From: Stygiobacter sp043807765
GTDB lineage: Bacteria > Bacteroidota > Ignavibacteria > Ignavibacteriales > Melioribacteraceae
Assembly (NCBI GenBank): GCA_043807765.1
Contig: JAZDFQ010000006.1
Span: 1-64,000, forward strand
Length of the DNA stretch: 64,000 bases
Direction of reading: 5' to 3'
The notes below the pieces were generated by a model. That model searched no databases, was not told the origin of the DNA, and saw only the letters and a list, made by a program, of their open reading frames with translations. The position numbers and the translations under genes are program-made. Positions within the stretch are counted from its first letter, which is position 1. The number at the start of each line of letters is the position of its first letter. Below, piece by piece: positions 25,517 through 35,066 of the stretch.

Positions 25517-27568
25517 TTATTTCATTAACAACATCTTATTTGTTTTAACAAAGTTAGTTGATTCTAATCTGTAGAGATAAATTCCGGAAGCTAAGTTGCT
25601 TGCATTGAATTGGAAGTTATATTCGCCAGCATTTAAGAAGTTATTAACTAATGTTGAAACTTCCTTACCAAGAATATCATATACAGTCAATTTCACGTTT
25701 CCAGCTTTTGGAATAGAGAATTTAATTGTAGTAGTCGGGTTGAATGGGTTAGGATAGTTTTGTTGTAATGAATATGTACTTGGAATTCCTTCTTCTTTTT
25801 GAATATCAGTAGCAATGCCTAATGACTTCATTGCACCACGCAAACCTGTTACAATGTATTTAGGATTGTGAAGACCAAAGCTCTTATCTTCTTCAGCAGT
25901 AATCGCATTCCAATAAGCTGCTCTTTGTACTGGAGTCCAAGATGTTTCTGGAACTGGGGCTGTTTGACCAGCTTTAAGTGGCATTTTTGCTTTAATTGCA
26001 GCAATCATACCTTTAACTTCGTCTTGTAATCCTTCAACAGTTTTATCTTCATCCCAATCACCAAATCCGTCAACAAAGAATTTTGCATCGTGGAATGATT
26101 GGAAAGTACCGCCATGACATTGTGCACAAGCAGCCACGTTATCTTTGCCGTCTGGCGTTACAACTCTAAATGAGTGACCGCCTAAAGGAATTATTTTTCC
26201 AGTAGCATCGGCTACGGTAGGTGAGCCAAACATATGGCAAGTTACGCAACCATCTTGAGTATAACCTTTGTGGTTTGTATTTAGAAGTTTAACACCGCCT
26301 AATTCCAACATGTTGTTGCCAATAAACATATCGCCTTGTGGACCATGATGAGGGCCAAAACGATTGTTAATTGTTGCAGCTGCAATTGCTGCATTTGCTT
26401 CAGACCTAGACTGATGGCAATTTAGGCAGATAGCGCCATTACCCATGTTTGTTTTATCAACTGTAACAAACTTTCCGCCTACAGTCATTAAGCTTGCATC
26501 AGTTTTTCTTAATTGATGAGCATTTGTTGCATCGTGAGGATTATGGCAGCCAGCACAAGTGATAGCTGAATAAGTTACATCAAAGTATGGATCTGTGGTA
26601 GGAATGTTTCTTGTATATTGAGAGAAGCCAGCACCAGTATGGCAGCGTACACAAGCTTCCCGTCCGGGACCAGATTCATCTACTGCTACAGCGTGCATTG
26701 ATGAACTGAATTGTTCCGGGAAAATATGATGAGTACCGGAATCGTGACAAACTGCGCAAGGAGCTGGGTCGTAAGTAGCATCAATTCTTTCATCTGTTAC
26801 TGCGCCCATATGACCACTTGCTGGACCGTGACAAGATTCACATTGAATGTTAGATCTCAACATAGCATCTGGAAAATCTTTATATGCTTTTACTGCATTG
26901 CCGGCGGCTAATACACTAGGGAATGTGAATGGGAAATCGTCAAAACCATCATTCTTTGCTGTTACGCTTGCATCATAACCGGTTGCATGGCAGCTAACGC
27001 AAGAAGCTTTATATGTTGGCGCGTTTATACCATCAAGTTTCTCGTCGTTACCAACAGAGTGTCTGGTTTTTTCGTAGCTAGCAACTATCGTAGAGTGACA
27101 TGTTTTACAGCTCAATTTTGTATCAACACCATTTACTACAGTGTTTTTGTAACCTAAATATTTTGCAGCATTAAAGTTTACTGAAGTTGTAAATTGACCA
27201 TCAGTTACCGTTAGTGTGTATGCACCAACTTTGTCTGGAACGAATGAAGCAACTTGTGTAGAGTCGTTCACTTTATCTTTAGTAGCACCAATTGCTGTTG
27301 TAGAACCTTGCGGTTTTCTAGTAAGCGTCCAAGTAATTGCAGTACTAAATTTTCTTCCGGTTGTTGCAGCTTTAAAATACATTTTAGAACCAAGGCCAAC
27401 GTTTTTCAAACCAGTAGCAGCGTTTGTATAAATATCGGTTTTTGATAGTACAGAATCTCTCGGTGAAACACCCATAGGGTTAACACTAAATTTTACTACA
27501 GTCTGTGCAAACACTGCAGTAGAGAGAAGAACAACAGCTAAGACTAAAGAAGTAAATCTAAGTCTCAT
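25517..27568 (-). CDS. Nine-haem c-type cytochrome with T9SS sorting domain
   Basis: A 683-residue secreted protein. Signal peptide about 1-21 (ending VFAQ); an Ig-like beta domain at about 25-135; nine CxxCH haem sites at 154, 190, 243, 271, 306, 338, 381, 441 and 481; a helical part at 505-590; and a T9SS type A sorting module at 600-683 (NYPNPFNPTT, YDILGKEVSTL, GIYLYRL, KMLLMK). The sorting tail predicts transport across the outer membrane and surface anchoring or release, so electrons would be handled outside the cell. No catalytic residues were identified, so a wire-like or terminal reductase role is open. It is monocistronic with its own terminator, beside aspA-hydF. Confidence 0.9.
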   Translation of the reverse strand: MRLRFTSLVLAVVLLSTAVFAQTVVKFSVNPMGVSPRDSVLSKTDIYTNAATGLKNVGLGSKMYFKAATTGRKFSTAITWTLTRKPQGSTTAIGATKDKVNDSTQVASFVPDKVGAYTLTVTDGQFTTSVNFNAAKYLGYKNTVVNGVDTKLSCKTCHSTIVASYEKTRHSVGNDEKLDGINAPTYKASCVSCHATGYDASVTAKNDGFDDFPFTFPSVLAAGNAVKAYKDFPDAMLRSNIQCESCHGPASGHMGAVTDERIDATYDPAPCAVCHDSGTHHIFPEQFSSSMHAVAVDESGPGREACVRCHTGAGFSQYTRNIPTTDPYFDVTYSAITCAGCHNPHDATNAHQLRKTDASLMTVGGKFVTVDKTNMGNGAICLNCHQSRSEANAAIAAATINNRFGPHHGPQGDMFIGNNMLELGGVKLLNTNHKGYTQDGCVTCHMFGSPTVADATGKIIPLGGHSFRVVTPDGKDNVAACAQCHGGTFQSFHDAKFFVDGFGDWDEDKTVEGLQDEVKGMIAAIKAKMPLKAGQTAPVPETSWTPVQRAAYWNAITAEEDKSFGLHNPKYIVTGLRGAMKSLGIATDIQKEEGIPSTYSLQQNYPNPFNPTTTIKFSIPKAGNVKLTVYDILGKEVSTLVNNFLNAGEYNFQFNASNLASGIYLYRLESTNFVKTNKMLLMK

Positions 27569-27801
27569 AATGAATCCTCCAGTGATTTTTGTTTTGTTCG
27601 ACTAAATAAGCCTAAAATTTTTGAGATAAAAAGACATCGGACAACTTTATTCTTTTTTCTGGTTGTAAAATAAAAAGTTTATTAAAGATGTCAAAGTCTT
27701 TATAAAAAAATCCTCATATTATTGTCGAATATTTAAATAGGATGTTTAGTTGAAATACAGACCCTTGAATGCTATTTTTGTTTCAATTTTTAGGAATCCA
27801 T

Positions 27802-29214
27802 ATGCTAATTTATAACACTTTGACTCGCAGAAAGGAAGAATTTAGACCTCTTAATCCGCCAAATGTTACTATGTATACGTGTGGTCCTACTGTTTACGAT
27901 TATTTCCATATTGGCAACTCGAGAACTTTTATAATGTCGGACATTGTCCGTCGTTATTTGGAGTTTAAAGGCTTCAAAGTAAAGTTTGTGATGAATCTAA
28001 CAGATATAGAAGATCGGATTATCAAGAAGTCGATAGATCAACAGACTACAGCTGAAACTGTTTCTAAGTTTTTTATGGATGCATTTTTCGAAGATATTGA
28101 AAAACTTAAGGTTAGGCGTGCGGATTTTTATCCTAAAGCTACTGGACATGTTGAAGAAATGATTCAAATGATTAGCGAGTTGGAGCAAAAAGGCCTTGCT
28201 TACAATGTTGATGGTGATGTTTTTTACAATGTGAAAAAGTTTGATGGTTACGGTAAGCTTAGCGGGAAAAAAATAGATGAATTGGAAGCAGGTGCCCGTG
28301 TTGAAGTGAATGAACAAAAAAACAGTCCACTTGATTTTGCACTTTGGAAAAAAGCTAAACCAGATGAACCTAGCTGGAATAGTCCTTGGGGCAAAGGAAG
28401 ACCGGGGTGGCATATTGAGTGCTCGGCAATGAGTACAAAACATCTTGGCGATACTATTGATATACATGCGGGTGGTAATGATTTAATCTTTCCTCATCAC
28501 GAAAATGAGATTGCACAGAGCGAAGGGGTGCATGGAAATCAGTTTGTGAAATACTGGATACATTTCGGCTTTTTAAATATTCAAAATGAAAAAATGTCGA
28601 AATCATTAGGCAATTTTTTCACCGCCCGAGATGTACTTGCACGCCATTCAGCAGAAGCAGTAAGGCTGTTTTTCTCCCAGACTCATTATGGTGGACCGCT
28701 CAATTTTAGTGATGAGCTTTTGACAGCCGCTCAGAAAGGTGTAGACAAAATTATTACACTTGCAGAGCGGTTTAAAGATGGACTCTCAAGAGCTGTGGAT
28801 AATGAAAACTTAGTCCATTTTGATCTGAAAAAATATTATGATGAATTTGAAGCTGCAATGGATGACGATTTTAATACTCCGCAAGCAGTTGCAGTAATTT
28901 TCGATTTTGCTCGTTCTGCCAACAAAGCGATGGATGAAAATTCGAATGTGATAAGTAAATTATTCCTTCTTGAATTAAAGAAATTTCTTGAGATAACTGC
29001 TGAAGGAGTTCTTGGGATAGTGCATTTTTCTGATCTGAAGAAAGCTAATGAGTCGGATATAGATGTTGAGTATATCAATCTAATGATAGCTGAACGGGAA
29101 GAAGCAAAGAAGGCTAAGAATTATAAGTTGGCTGATGAAATTAGAAATAAGTTGAATGATCTTGGCTTGATAATTCAAGATAGCAAGACTGGTCCAACAT
29201 ACAAGAGAAAATAA
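27802..29214 (+). CDS. cysS: Cysteinyl-tRNA synthetase
   Basis: Charges tRNA-Cys, cytoplasmic. The 470 residues match the family. Zinc-binding CGPTVYD is near 28, HIGH-like FHIGNSRTF near 36, WHIECSAM near 208 with a further zinc cysteine, HAGGNDLIFPHHENEIAQSE in pieces near 233, and KMSKSLGNFF near 265. ATG at 27802 follows AGGAA and begins the usual LIYNTLTRRKEEF sequence. An ATG 33 nt upstream is in frame but adds only hydrophobic residues without family match. Confidence 0.96.
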   Translation: MLIYNTLTRRKEEFRPLNPPNVTMYTCGPTVYDYFHIGNSRTFIMSDIVRRYLEFKGFKVKFVMNLTDIEDRIIKKSIDQQTTAETVSKFFMDAFFEDIEKLKVRRADFYPKATGHVEEMIQMISELEQKGLAYNVDGDVFYNVKKFDGYGKLSGKKIDELEAGARVEVNEQKNSPLDFALWKKAKPDEPSWNSPWGKGRPGWHIECSAMSTKHLGDTIDIHAGGNDLIFPHHENEIAQSEGVHGNQFVKYWIHFGFLNIQNEKMSKSLGNFFTARDVLARHSAEAVRLFFSQTHYGGPLNFSDELLTAAQKGVDKIITLAERFKDGLSRAVDNENLVHFDLKKYYDEFEAAMDDDFNTPQAVAVIFDFARSANKAMDENSNVISKLFLLELKKFLEITAEGVLGIVHFSDLKKANESDIDVEYINLMIAEREEAKKAKNYKLADEIRNKLNDLGLIIQDSKTGPTYKRK

Positions 29215-29274
29215 ATCTGCGGTTAAACTAATTATTTATTTCTAAATTGATTAAAAGATTTCCTCGGAAGAATT

Positions 29275-30048
29275 ATGAAGAAGGTTTTATTGTTTCTCAT
29301 CGTTATTAATTCCATTTCGATTAATCTATTCAGCCAAGGCACAAGCGGCTCAAGTGCAAAGTATGAGTATAGATACTTAATTGATATGCCTACTACTGGT
29401 GTTGTAAATAAAGGTTTTGCCGCATTATCAATGGAAGCTATGCCTTATGGTGTATTTATGACCAAAGTTGAACTAGGAGTTTTTGATGGTGTGAGTTTTG
29501 GACTTTCGTTTGGCGGCGGCAACGTAATTGGTACTGGAAAAATTGATTGGTATAAACTTCCGGGAATTAATTTCCGCGTTCGCATAATTGAAGAAAACAT
29601 TGCACTCCCGGCCATCACAGCCGGATTTGAATCTCAAGGTAAAGGATATTTTGACAGAGAATTAAATAGATATGAAATTAAGTCGCCGGGATTTTTTGTT
29701 ACTGCTGCAAAAAACTTTGATCTGCTAGGGTATTTTTCTATCCATGGTTCAATCAATTATTCGCTAGAACGTGATGATAACGACAAGGATTTGAACTTGG
29801 CTTTTGGATTTGAAAAAACACTGGGAGAAATTTTCTCAATCCTTGGCGAGTATGATATTGCATTCAACGATAATACTCTTACTGCAATTGGCAAGGGAAA
29901 CGGATACATGAATCTAGGTGTTCGTTGCGCAATAGGTGATGGATTAACAATAGGCTTGAACTTGAGAGATATGCTAAAAAACAAAAAGATTGATCAGAAT
30001 ATTGCTGACCGTGGTCTTTTCGTTGAATTTATTAAAGGTGTTTTTTAA
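29275..30048 (+). CDS. Putative outer-membrane beta-barrel protein, unknown
   Basis: A 257-residue protein with a signal peptide (about 1-20, ending NLFSQ) and repeating amphipathic beta strands rich in Gly and aromatic residues, for example GVSFGLSFGGGNVIGTG near 73. It ends EFIKGVF with a C-terminal phenylalanine, as in Bam-inserted barrels. It resembles the small barrel proteins annotated YjbH-like, but I cannot confirm the family. GGAAG precedes the ATG. It is followed by two further envelope genes after a 136-nt gap with no recognised structure. Confidence 0.65.
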   Translation: MKKVLLFLIVINSISINLFSQGTSGSSAKYEYRYLIDMPTTGVVNKGFAALSMEAMPYGVFMTKVELGVFDGVSFGLSFGGGNVIGTGKIDWYKLPGINFRVRIIEENIALPAITAGFESQGKGYFDRELNRYEIKSPGFFVTAAKNFDLLGYFSIHGSINYSLERDDNDKDLNLAFGFEKTLGEIFSILGEYDIAFNDNTLTAIGKGNGYMNLGVRCAIGDGLTIGLNLRDMLKNKKIDQNIADRGLFVEFIKGVF

Positions 30049-30184
30049 TTCTGTCTCTTTTAATGTCCAGTTGAGTCTAATCAAAAGGACACTTCAAATT
30101 TCTGCATCGTTTTTTACACTTCTTTAGGATACATTTTCGGTACAATTATTGAACAAAACATTAAAAACTAAATAAGGGGTTGTC

Positions 30185-31171
30185 ATGAAATCATTAGTAA
30201 AAATATTGTTGATCATCCCGTTGTTATGGCTTGGAGGTTGTTACACGCAAATTGCAGTTTACGACCGTAATTATCCGGAGTATTCTTATGAAGAGGAAGA
30301 TGAAGGTGAATACACCGAAGATGATTCTTTAGCAACAAACCAAGATGACGGTTATTATAACGATGAGTACGATTATGGTTATGATCGTTCTTATGGATAT
30401 AGAAGGTTTTTGTTCGGCTATGTTCCATCTTCATGGGCATTTGGCTATGGTAGCGGTCCTTGGTACTATGACATGTACGGCAATTACGGTTATTGGCCTT
30501 ATAATTACTATAATCGCTATTACTACGGATATCTAAGCGGCGGTTATTACTATCCTTGGGGATATTACGGTCCTCACGTTTATAATAATTGGCCTTATTA
30601 TGGAAACTATGGTAATAATAATTACGGACCATATAATACAAAATATAGAAGCGGTGTTGCTTCAAGGCTTAGAGGTAACGATTCTGAACGTAGTGGCGTT
30701 GCAACAAGAACCCGGGATTATGATAGAAATTCTCGTCCGTCTTCTTCTTATAGAGATAGAACCGGCGGTTCAAATGATGTTGATTTAAGCCGGTCTAGAG
30801 TTAGTAGAGGATCTAGTACAAGTCAATCTGGTTCAAGAGTTTCGAAAGGCTCTCCTAGTAAAGATAAATCTTCAAGTAGACCTTCATCTGAAGTCAGAAG
30901 TAGAGATAGAAACAGTTCAGGAAGAAGTGAATCTTACAGACCGGAGAGAAGTAATTCAGGTAGCTCGTCGCAGGGAAGAGAAAGATCATCACAAGGGAGC
31001 TACTCACCAAGACGAGAAAGCAGTCCGGCACCAAGCTATTCTCCACCATCTAGTTCTAGTTCGAGCAGTAGTGGCGGCGGTTCTCGAGGATCCAGTTCAA
31101 GCGGTTCAAGTTCCAGTGGTTCTAGCTCGAGCGGTTCCGGTTCAAGGGATAGCGGCGGTAGAGGAAGATAA
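30185..31171 (+). CDS. Low-complexity lipoprotein, Tyr/Gly-rich then Ser/Arg-rich
   Basis: A 328-residue lipoprotein: signal peptide with lipobox WLGGC (Cys near 20). Residues 25-60 are acidic and Tyr-rich. Residues 60-150 are made largely of Tyr, Gly, Trp, Asn and Pro in YGNYG-, YYY- and PWGYYGP-like runs. Residues 150-328 are Ser, Arg and Gly with short SRGSS-, SSGSS-type repeats. No globular domain is visible. Such sequences are disordered or stick to themselves, so a surface matrix or adhesive role is possible but inferred only from composition. Its stop is 38 nt before the start chosen for the next gene. Confidence 0.75.
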   Translation: MKSLVKILLIIPLLWLGGCYTQIAVYDRNYPEYSYEEEDEGEYTEDDSLATNQDDGYYNDEYDYGYDRSYGYRRFLFGYVPSSWAFGYGSGPWYYDMYGNYGYWPYNYYNRYYYGYLSGGYYYPWGYYGPHVYNNWPYYGNYGNNNYGPYNTKYRSGVASRLRGNDSERSGVATRTRDYDRNSRPSSSYRDRTGGSNDVDLSRSRVSRGSSTSQSGSRVSKGSPSKDKSSSRPSSEVRSRDRNSSGRSESYRPERSNSGSSSQGRERSSQGSYSPRRESSPAPSYSPPSSSSSSSSGGGSRGSSSSGSSSSGSSSSGSGSRDSGGRGR

Positions 31172-31209
31172 TTATGAATTCACCTAAAATTAATAGCGGA
31201 GCGGGGAAC

Positions 31210-32655
31210 ATGAAAAAGGGACTAATAATATTTATCGTAATATCGTTAATTACTGTAATCACTTCAGCACAGAATTTTAACGACGCATTAAGATTATCTG
31301 AAAATGGAATTTCGTTAAATGCAAAAGCTCTCGGAATGGGCAACGCATTTATTTCTAGGTTGAGCGGAGTTTCTTCATCCCAGTTTAATCCGGCAGCAAT
31401 CGCTTTTGCAAAGAAAGCTCAGTTTGATGCCAGCTTGGATTACAATTCGATGTCAAATGATGCGACACTTTTTAGTCATACAGTTAATGGTGATCAATCA
31501 TCTACTAATTTTAATGAAGTTGGCGTTATACTTCCGGTGCCAACAATACAAGGCAGCATGGCCTTAGCAATTGGTTATAATCAAAATAAAAACTTCAACA
31601 AGATTTTAAGCTTTTCTGGATTCAACAGTGGCAATCATTCGATGATTCAAGATTTGGTTTTGGATAATGATGATTTGGCATACGATCTAGCATTAAGTTA
31701 TCCTATATATGATTCGAACAACAAGTATTTGAATGATGTTACAGAGATCAATGGAAATCTTAACCAATCGGCAAAGATTACAAGTGATGGCGGAATTAAT
31801 AATTGGTATCTCTCTGGGGCAGTTGAAATTGAGAAGGATATTTTTGTTGGAGCTACACTTAATTTGCTTAGCGGTTCTTTTAACCGAACGAGAATTTATA
31901 CCGAAGAAGATACCCAGAATTACTACAAGTCAACTCTTTTGTTGGATCCACTCGAACCAAAATCAGCAGACTTTCAGTCGTTCACTACGACAGATGTTAT
32001 TAAGTGGGATATAGCCGGTTGGGATTTTAAGCTAGGTTTAATTGCAAAAATTAACGAACAAGTTAATGTTGGTTTTACTGTTAGAGTTCCTAGGACATAT
32101 ACTATTAAAGAAACTTATAGTGTTTCCGGTAAAAGTAAATTTGGCACTGAAACAACTTGGAATGCACAGTACGATGATTCGAAGGTTGAATATGATGTAA
32201 CAGCCCCAGCAGAATATTCTGCCGGTGCGTCTTACGCTGAAAGAAATCTTACTCTTTCCGGTGAAATAAAATTGGTTGATTATTCCTCTATGGAATTCTC
32301 TTCCGGTTTTGATGGGCTTACCCGTGATGAGAAAAACAGAGATATCAAAGATTTGATGAGAACAACAATTAACATTAATGCCGGCGGAGAATATCTAATT
32401 CCGAATCTCGGTTTAGCAGTGAGAGCCGGATTTATGATGATGCCTTCAGCTTTCAAAGATGATCCAAGTGAATATGATAAGAAATTTATTACAGCCGGAT
32501 TAGGTTATAATCTTACTAAGGGAACTCAGTTAAATATTGGTTATGCCTATGGCTGGTGGGAAGATTTTGGAGATAATTACGGTAGCGGTTTAAGCAGAAC
32601 CTTCCAAAAAATCTCTGTAAGCAATTTTACAACCTCGCTTAAATTCAATTTTTAA
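31210..32655 (+). CDS. FadL/PorV-like outer-membrane beta-barrel protein
   Basis: A 481-residue outer-membrane protein. A signal peptide spans about 1-20 (ending TSAQ). The mature start contains NAKALGMGNAFISRLSGVS followed by NPAAIAF, the N-terminal signature of FadL/OmpP1-type barrels, where that segment plugs or lines the barrel. Many strands follow, ending TSLKFNF with a terminal phenylalanine. Family members move hydrophobic compounds, and relatives such as PorV shuttle T9SS cargo; which applies is not decidable here. ATG at 31210 follows GCGGGG and opens with a normal signal peptide; the frame extends 36 nt upstream to 31174. Confidence 0.75.
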   Translation: MKKGLIIFIVISLITVITSAQNFNDALRLSENGISLNAKALGMGNAFISRLSGVSSSQFNPAAIAFAKKAQFDASLDYNSMSNDATLFSHTVNGDQSSTNFNEVGVILPVPTIQGSMALAIGYNQNKNFNKILSFSGFNSGNHSMIQDLVLDNDDLAYDLALSYPIYDSNNKYLNDVTEINGNLNQSAKITSDGGINNWYLSGAVEIEKDIFVGATLNLLSGSFNRTRIYTEEDTQNYYKSTLLLDPLEPKSADFQSFTTTDVIKWDIAGWDFKLGLIAKINEQVNVGFTVRVPRTYTIKETYSVSGKSKFGTETTWNAQYDDSKVEYDVTAPAEYSAGASYAERNLTLSGEIKLVDYSSMEFSSGFDGLTRDEKNRDIKDLMRTTININAGGEYLIPNLGLAVRAGFMMMPSAFKDDPSEYDKKFITAGLGYNLTKGTQLNIGYAYGWWEDFGDNYGSGLSRTFQKISVSNFTTSLKFNF

Positions 32656-32680
32656 TTCTTCTCTTTAATTGACTAAAAAA

Positions 32681-32708
32681 AAGCGCCTTATAGAAAGGCG
32701 CTTTTTTT
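32681..32708. terminator. Bidirectional terminator between convergent genes
   Basis: AAGCGCCTT, a five-base loop and AAGGCGCTT form a nine-pair stem flanked by As on the left and Ts on the right. It can therefore serve both the barrel gene and the T9SS gene at 32731. Confidence 0.88.
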
Positions 32709-32730
32709 AAACTTAGCTGGAAGTACCACT

Positions 32731-33972
32731 TTATTTCATAAGAATTAATTTTTTGGTTTCCACAAAACTACCGGCTTTTAACTGATAGAAATAAACGCCG
32801 CTCGTTAAATTATTCGCATTAAATTCATAGCTATAATTACCAGCACTTTTATTTTCGCTTGTCAACGTTACAACTTCTTTTCCAACCAAGTCATAAATTT
32901 TTATTGAAACATAACTTTTTTGCGGAACAGAATAGCTAATTGTTGTATTTGGGTTGAATGGATTGGGATAGTTTTGAGAAAGAGAAAAATTTGTAGGTGT
33001 TTTCTCCTTACTTTCTTTAACCGATGTAGTTTTATCAGCACTTCTAAAAACCCCACCTTTGTTAGTACCTGCAAAAACAAAACCAGCACTATTTATCGCA
33101 AGTGCAGTAACATAATTATCCGTTAATCCGGAGTTAATTTGTACCCACAGTTCCCCATTATCTGTTGAGCGAAATATTCCATCATTCTCGGTTCCAGCAA
33201 AAATTTGTCCACCCCCATTTATAGCAAGAGAAAGTACATGTGTATTTTTAAAGGACTCGTTATTCGTTCGAGCCATTTGCGTCCAGTTAATACCATTGTC
33301 GGTTGAACGGAAAACTGCTACATAGTAGGTATTCCCAGCAAAAATATTATCATTACTATTTATGGCGAGTGAAGTAAAATTTCCTTGGTAAAAAGAAAAA
33401 AATAACATTCGAGACCAATTATTACCATCATTAGTTGAACGATATATTTCTCCAGCGGTTGCAGCAAAAATAGCACTATTTGCTTTTCTATTTGTTGCAA
33501 TTGCATAACTGGTGCCACTATTACCATTATTTGACCAGTTATTACCATTATCTGTTGAAATAAATATTCCAAAACGATCAGTTCCAACCAAAATAGAGCC
33601 ACTATTATTAATAACTAAAGAAAGAACCTTAGTACTTGTCAAGCCGCTATTTATTTGTGTCCAAGTATTCCCATTATCTGTTGAGCGATATACTCCCTCA
33701 CCAAATGTTCCGGCAAAAATATGCCCATTACCATTTATTCCAATGGAATAAACAATGCTATATCTAAAATTGGTACTAACTTGTGACCAATTACTACCGT
33801 TATCAGTTGAACGATACACTCCGCTTCCATAAGTACCTGCAAAAATATGCCCGCTACTATTTATTGCCAGTGAACGAACTGAGCCTCCATTTGGACCGTT
33901 TGTTGGCACCCAAAAGTTTTGTGCGTACAAAGAAATAGAAATTAGTAAAAGAACAAGCAGTGATTTTTTCAT
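32731..33972 (-). CDS. T9SS-sorted Asp-box (BNR-like) repeat protein
   Basis: A 413-residue secreted protein: signal peptide 1-17, then a beta-propeller-like part with six Asp-box motifs of the STDNGxxW type, each preceded by a strand like GHIFAGTYGSGVYR. A T9SS type A sorting domain closes it (NYPNPFNPNTT near 330, IYDLVGKEVVTL, GVYFYQL, KLILMK). Asp-box propellers occur in sialidases and in YCF48-like or VPS10-like proteins; no catalytic residues of a sialidase are visible. A surface or secreted binding role is therefore inferred. A TTAGGAG ribosome-binding site context at its start resembles those of the next two minus-strand genes. Confidence 0.85.
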   Translation of the reverse strand: MKKSLLVLLLISISLYAQNFWVPTNGPNGGSVRSLAINSSGHIFAGTYGSGVYRSTDNGSNWSQVSTNFRYSIVYSIGINGNGHIFAGTFGEGVYRSTDNGNTWTQINSGLTSTKVLSLVINNSGSILVGTDRFGIFISTDNGNNWSNNGNSGTSYAIATNRKANSAIFAATAGEIYRSTNDGNNWSRMLFFSFYQGNFTSLAINSNDNIFAGNTYYVAVFRSTDNGINWTQMARTNNESFKNTHVLSLAINGGGQIFAGTENDGIFRSTDNGELWVQINSGLTDNYVTALAINSAGFVFAGTNKGGVFRSADKTTSVKESKEKTPTNFSLSQNYPNPFNPNTTISYSVPQKSYVSIKIYDLVGKEVVTLTSENKSAGNYSYEFNANNLTSGVYFYQLKAGSFVETKKLILMK

Positions 33973-34083
33973 TTCAATTGCTCCTAATATTTATTGTGGA
34001 AACCATTACCTAATTGAACACCAATTCTTGGCGGTAGGTATGAATTTCTTTTTTTGTAATTCTACTGTGCAATCGTTACACCA

Positions 34084-34917
34084 CTATTTTTCAATTAAGA
34101 GCCCAATTCCAATTCTAATAAAACTGCCGCCGAATTCTATATTAGGCGGTAGATTGTCGAGTCCGCTTTTCGGCAAATCTGTTTTCTTGTTTTTGTCATT
34201 CTTATCAGTAATCTCATAACTCCAGTCCTTTGCAGACAAACCAAATTGATAGCCACCTCCAAATAGAATATAGACCTTCTGCGAAGTATAGTATCTCAAT
34301 TCACCATAAGTCATTCCACCAAATGCGCTGGAATTGACTGAGATTTCCGAACCTATTGGATAATCATATCCATCGGGGGCTCGAAGATATACGTCTCCTG
34401 ATCTCTCGCCAACCTGACCAACTTTTCCCCATACTGGTATGAAGGAAACACCACCTCGAAAACCAATTAATACATTATCACTCACTTTAAACTCGACTTT
34501 AAGACCACCAGCAGCGTTGAGAGCGTTGATTTTACCAGAACGTTGATAGAAAGCATCAACAAACATCCCATAGGAAACAGATTTGTAAGAAGAAAATGGG
34601 TAGCCAAATCCGATGCCAAAGTTTACCCCTCCAGTTGATGCTGGCATATCTAGTTTGATAATACTCTTTACTGGGCTTTGATCCGCTAAACTATTCGTGA
34701 GAATCGAGTATTGCGCATCGTCGTTTTGGAATGGTCCATAGCCCATAGCAAGATCAAATGTGAACTGAGCTTTGGTTTGCTGAGGGAGACCAAGGGTCAA
34801 GAGAATGAGAAAGACAATCAATTTGCTTTTGGGATTGATTCCTACAACTTCGCACTTACGTTGTATTGAGTTACCTTTTTTATCTGACCTTCCTAAAAAA
34901 CCGTGTACATTTTTCAT
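34084..34917 (-). CDS. Putative outer-membrane beta-barrel protein, unknown
   Basis: A 277-residue protein with a hydrophobic export segment at about 33-50 (LIVFLILLTLGLP, then TKAQ), preceded by an unusually long, polar N-terminus, and beta-strand-rich sequence rich in Gly and aromatics after it. It ends with IRIGIGLLIEK. ATG at 34917 has GGAG at normal spacing; the frame stays open to 34968, but that part lies in a leader duplicated upstream of the gene at 35067 and is probably untranslated. The signal sequence starting about 30 residues in may mean a later start. No family recognised. Confidence 0.6.
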   Translation of the reverse strand: MKNVHGFLGRSDKKGNSIQRKCEVVGINPKSKLIVFLILLTLGLPQQTKAQFTFDLAMGYGPFQNDDAQYSILTNSLADQSPVKSIIKLDMPASTGGVNFGIGFGYPFSSYKSVSYGMFVDAFYQRSGKINALNAAGGLKVEFKVSDNVLIGFRGGVSFIPVWGKVGQVGERSGDVYLRAPDGYDYPIGSEISVNSSAFGGMTYGELRYYTSQKVYILFGGGYQFGLSAKDWSYEITDKNDKNKKTDLPKSGLDNLPPNIEFGGSFIRIGIGLLIEK

Positions 34918-34985
34918 AATTACTCCAAATTTAATTTGGCAACACTTTAACAAGTTAAAATCAGACACCCGCGCATTGCCGTTAA
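34918..34985 (-). repeat. 68-nt leader repeat, copy 1
   Basis: Sequence directly upstream of the ATG at 34917. It aligns without gaps to 35421-35488 with 56 of 68 identical positions. The ends are best conserved: TTAACGGCAATGC at the far end and GTTGCCAAATTAAATT-GGAGTAATT next to the ATG. The middle 22 nt vary. GGCAA and TTGCC can pair. Confidence 0.85.
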
Positions 34986-35066
34986 ATAAAATATTATGGT
35001 ATCGCGATTAGCCGCAACCGCCCGCATTAAGAATTGCGAGCGGCATGAAGAATGGTTGGGCACTTG

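Noticed and set aside
30213..30788. Other-frame open frames inside the Tyr/Gly-rich lipoprotein
   Set aside because: Low-complexity shadows of the real gene; the lipoprotein frame has the signal peptide and ribosome-binding site.
32731..33972. CRISPR-like regular repeats
   Set aside because: The periodicity is coding: Asp-box motifs in a beta-propeller protein, with degenerate DNA and no spacers.
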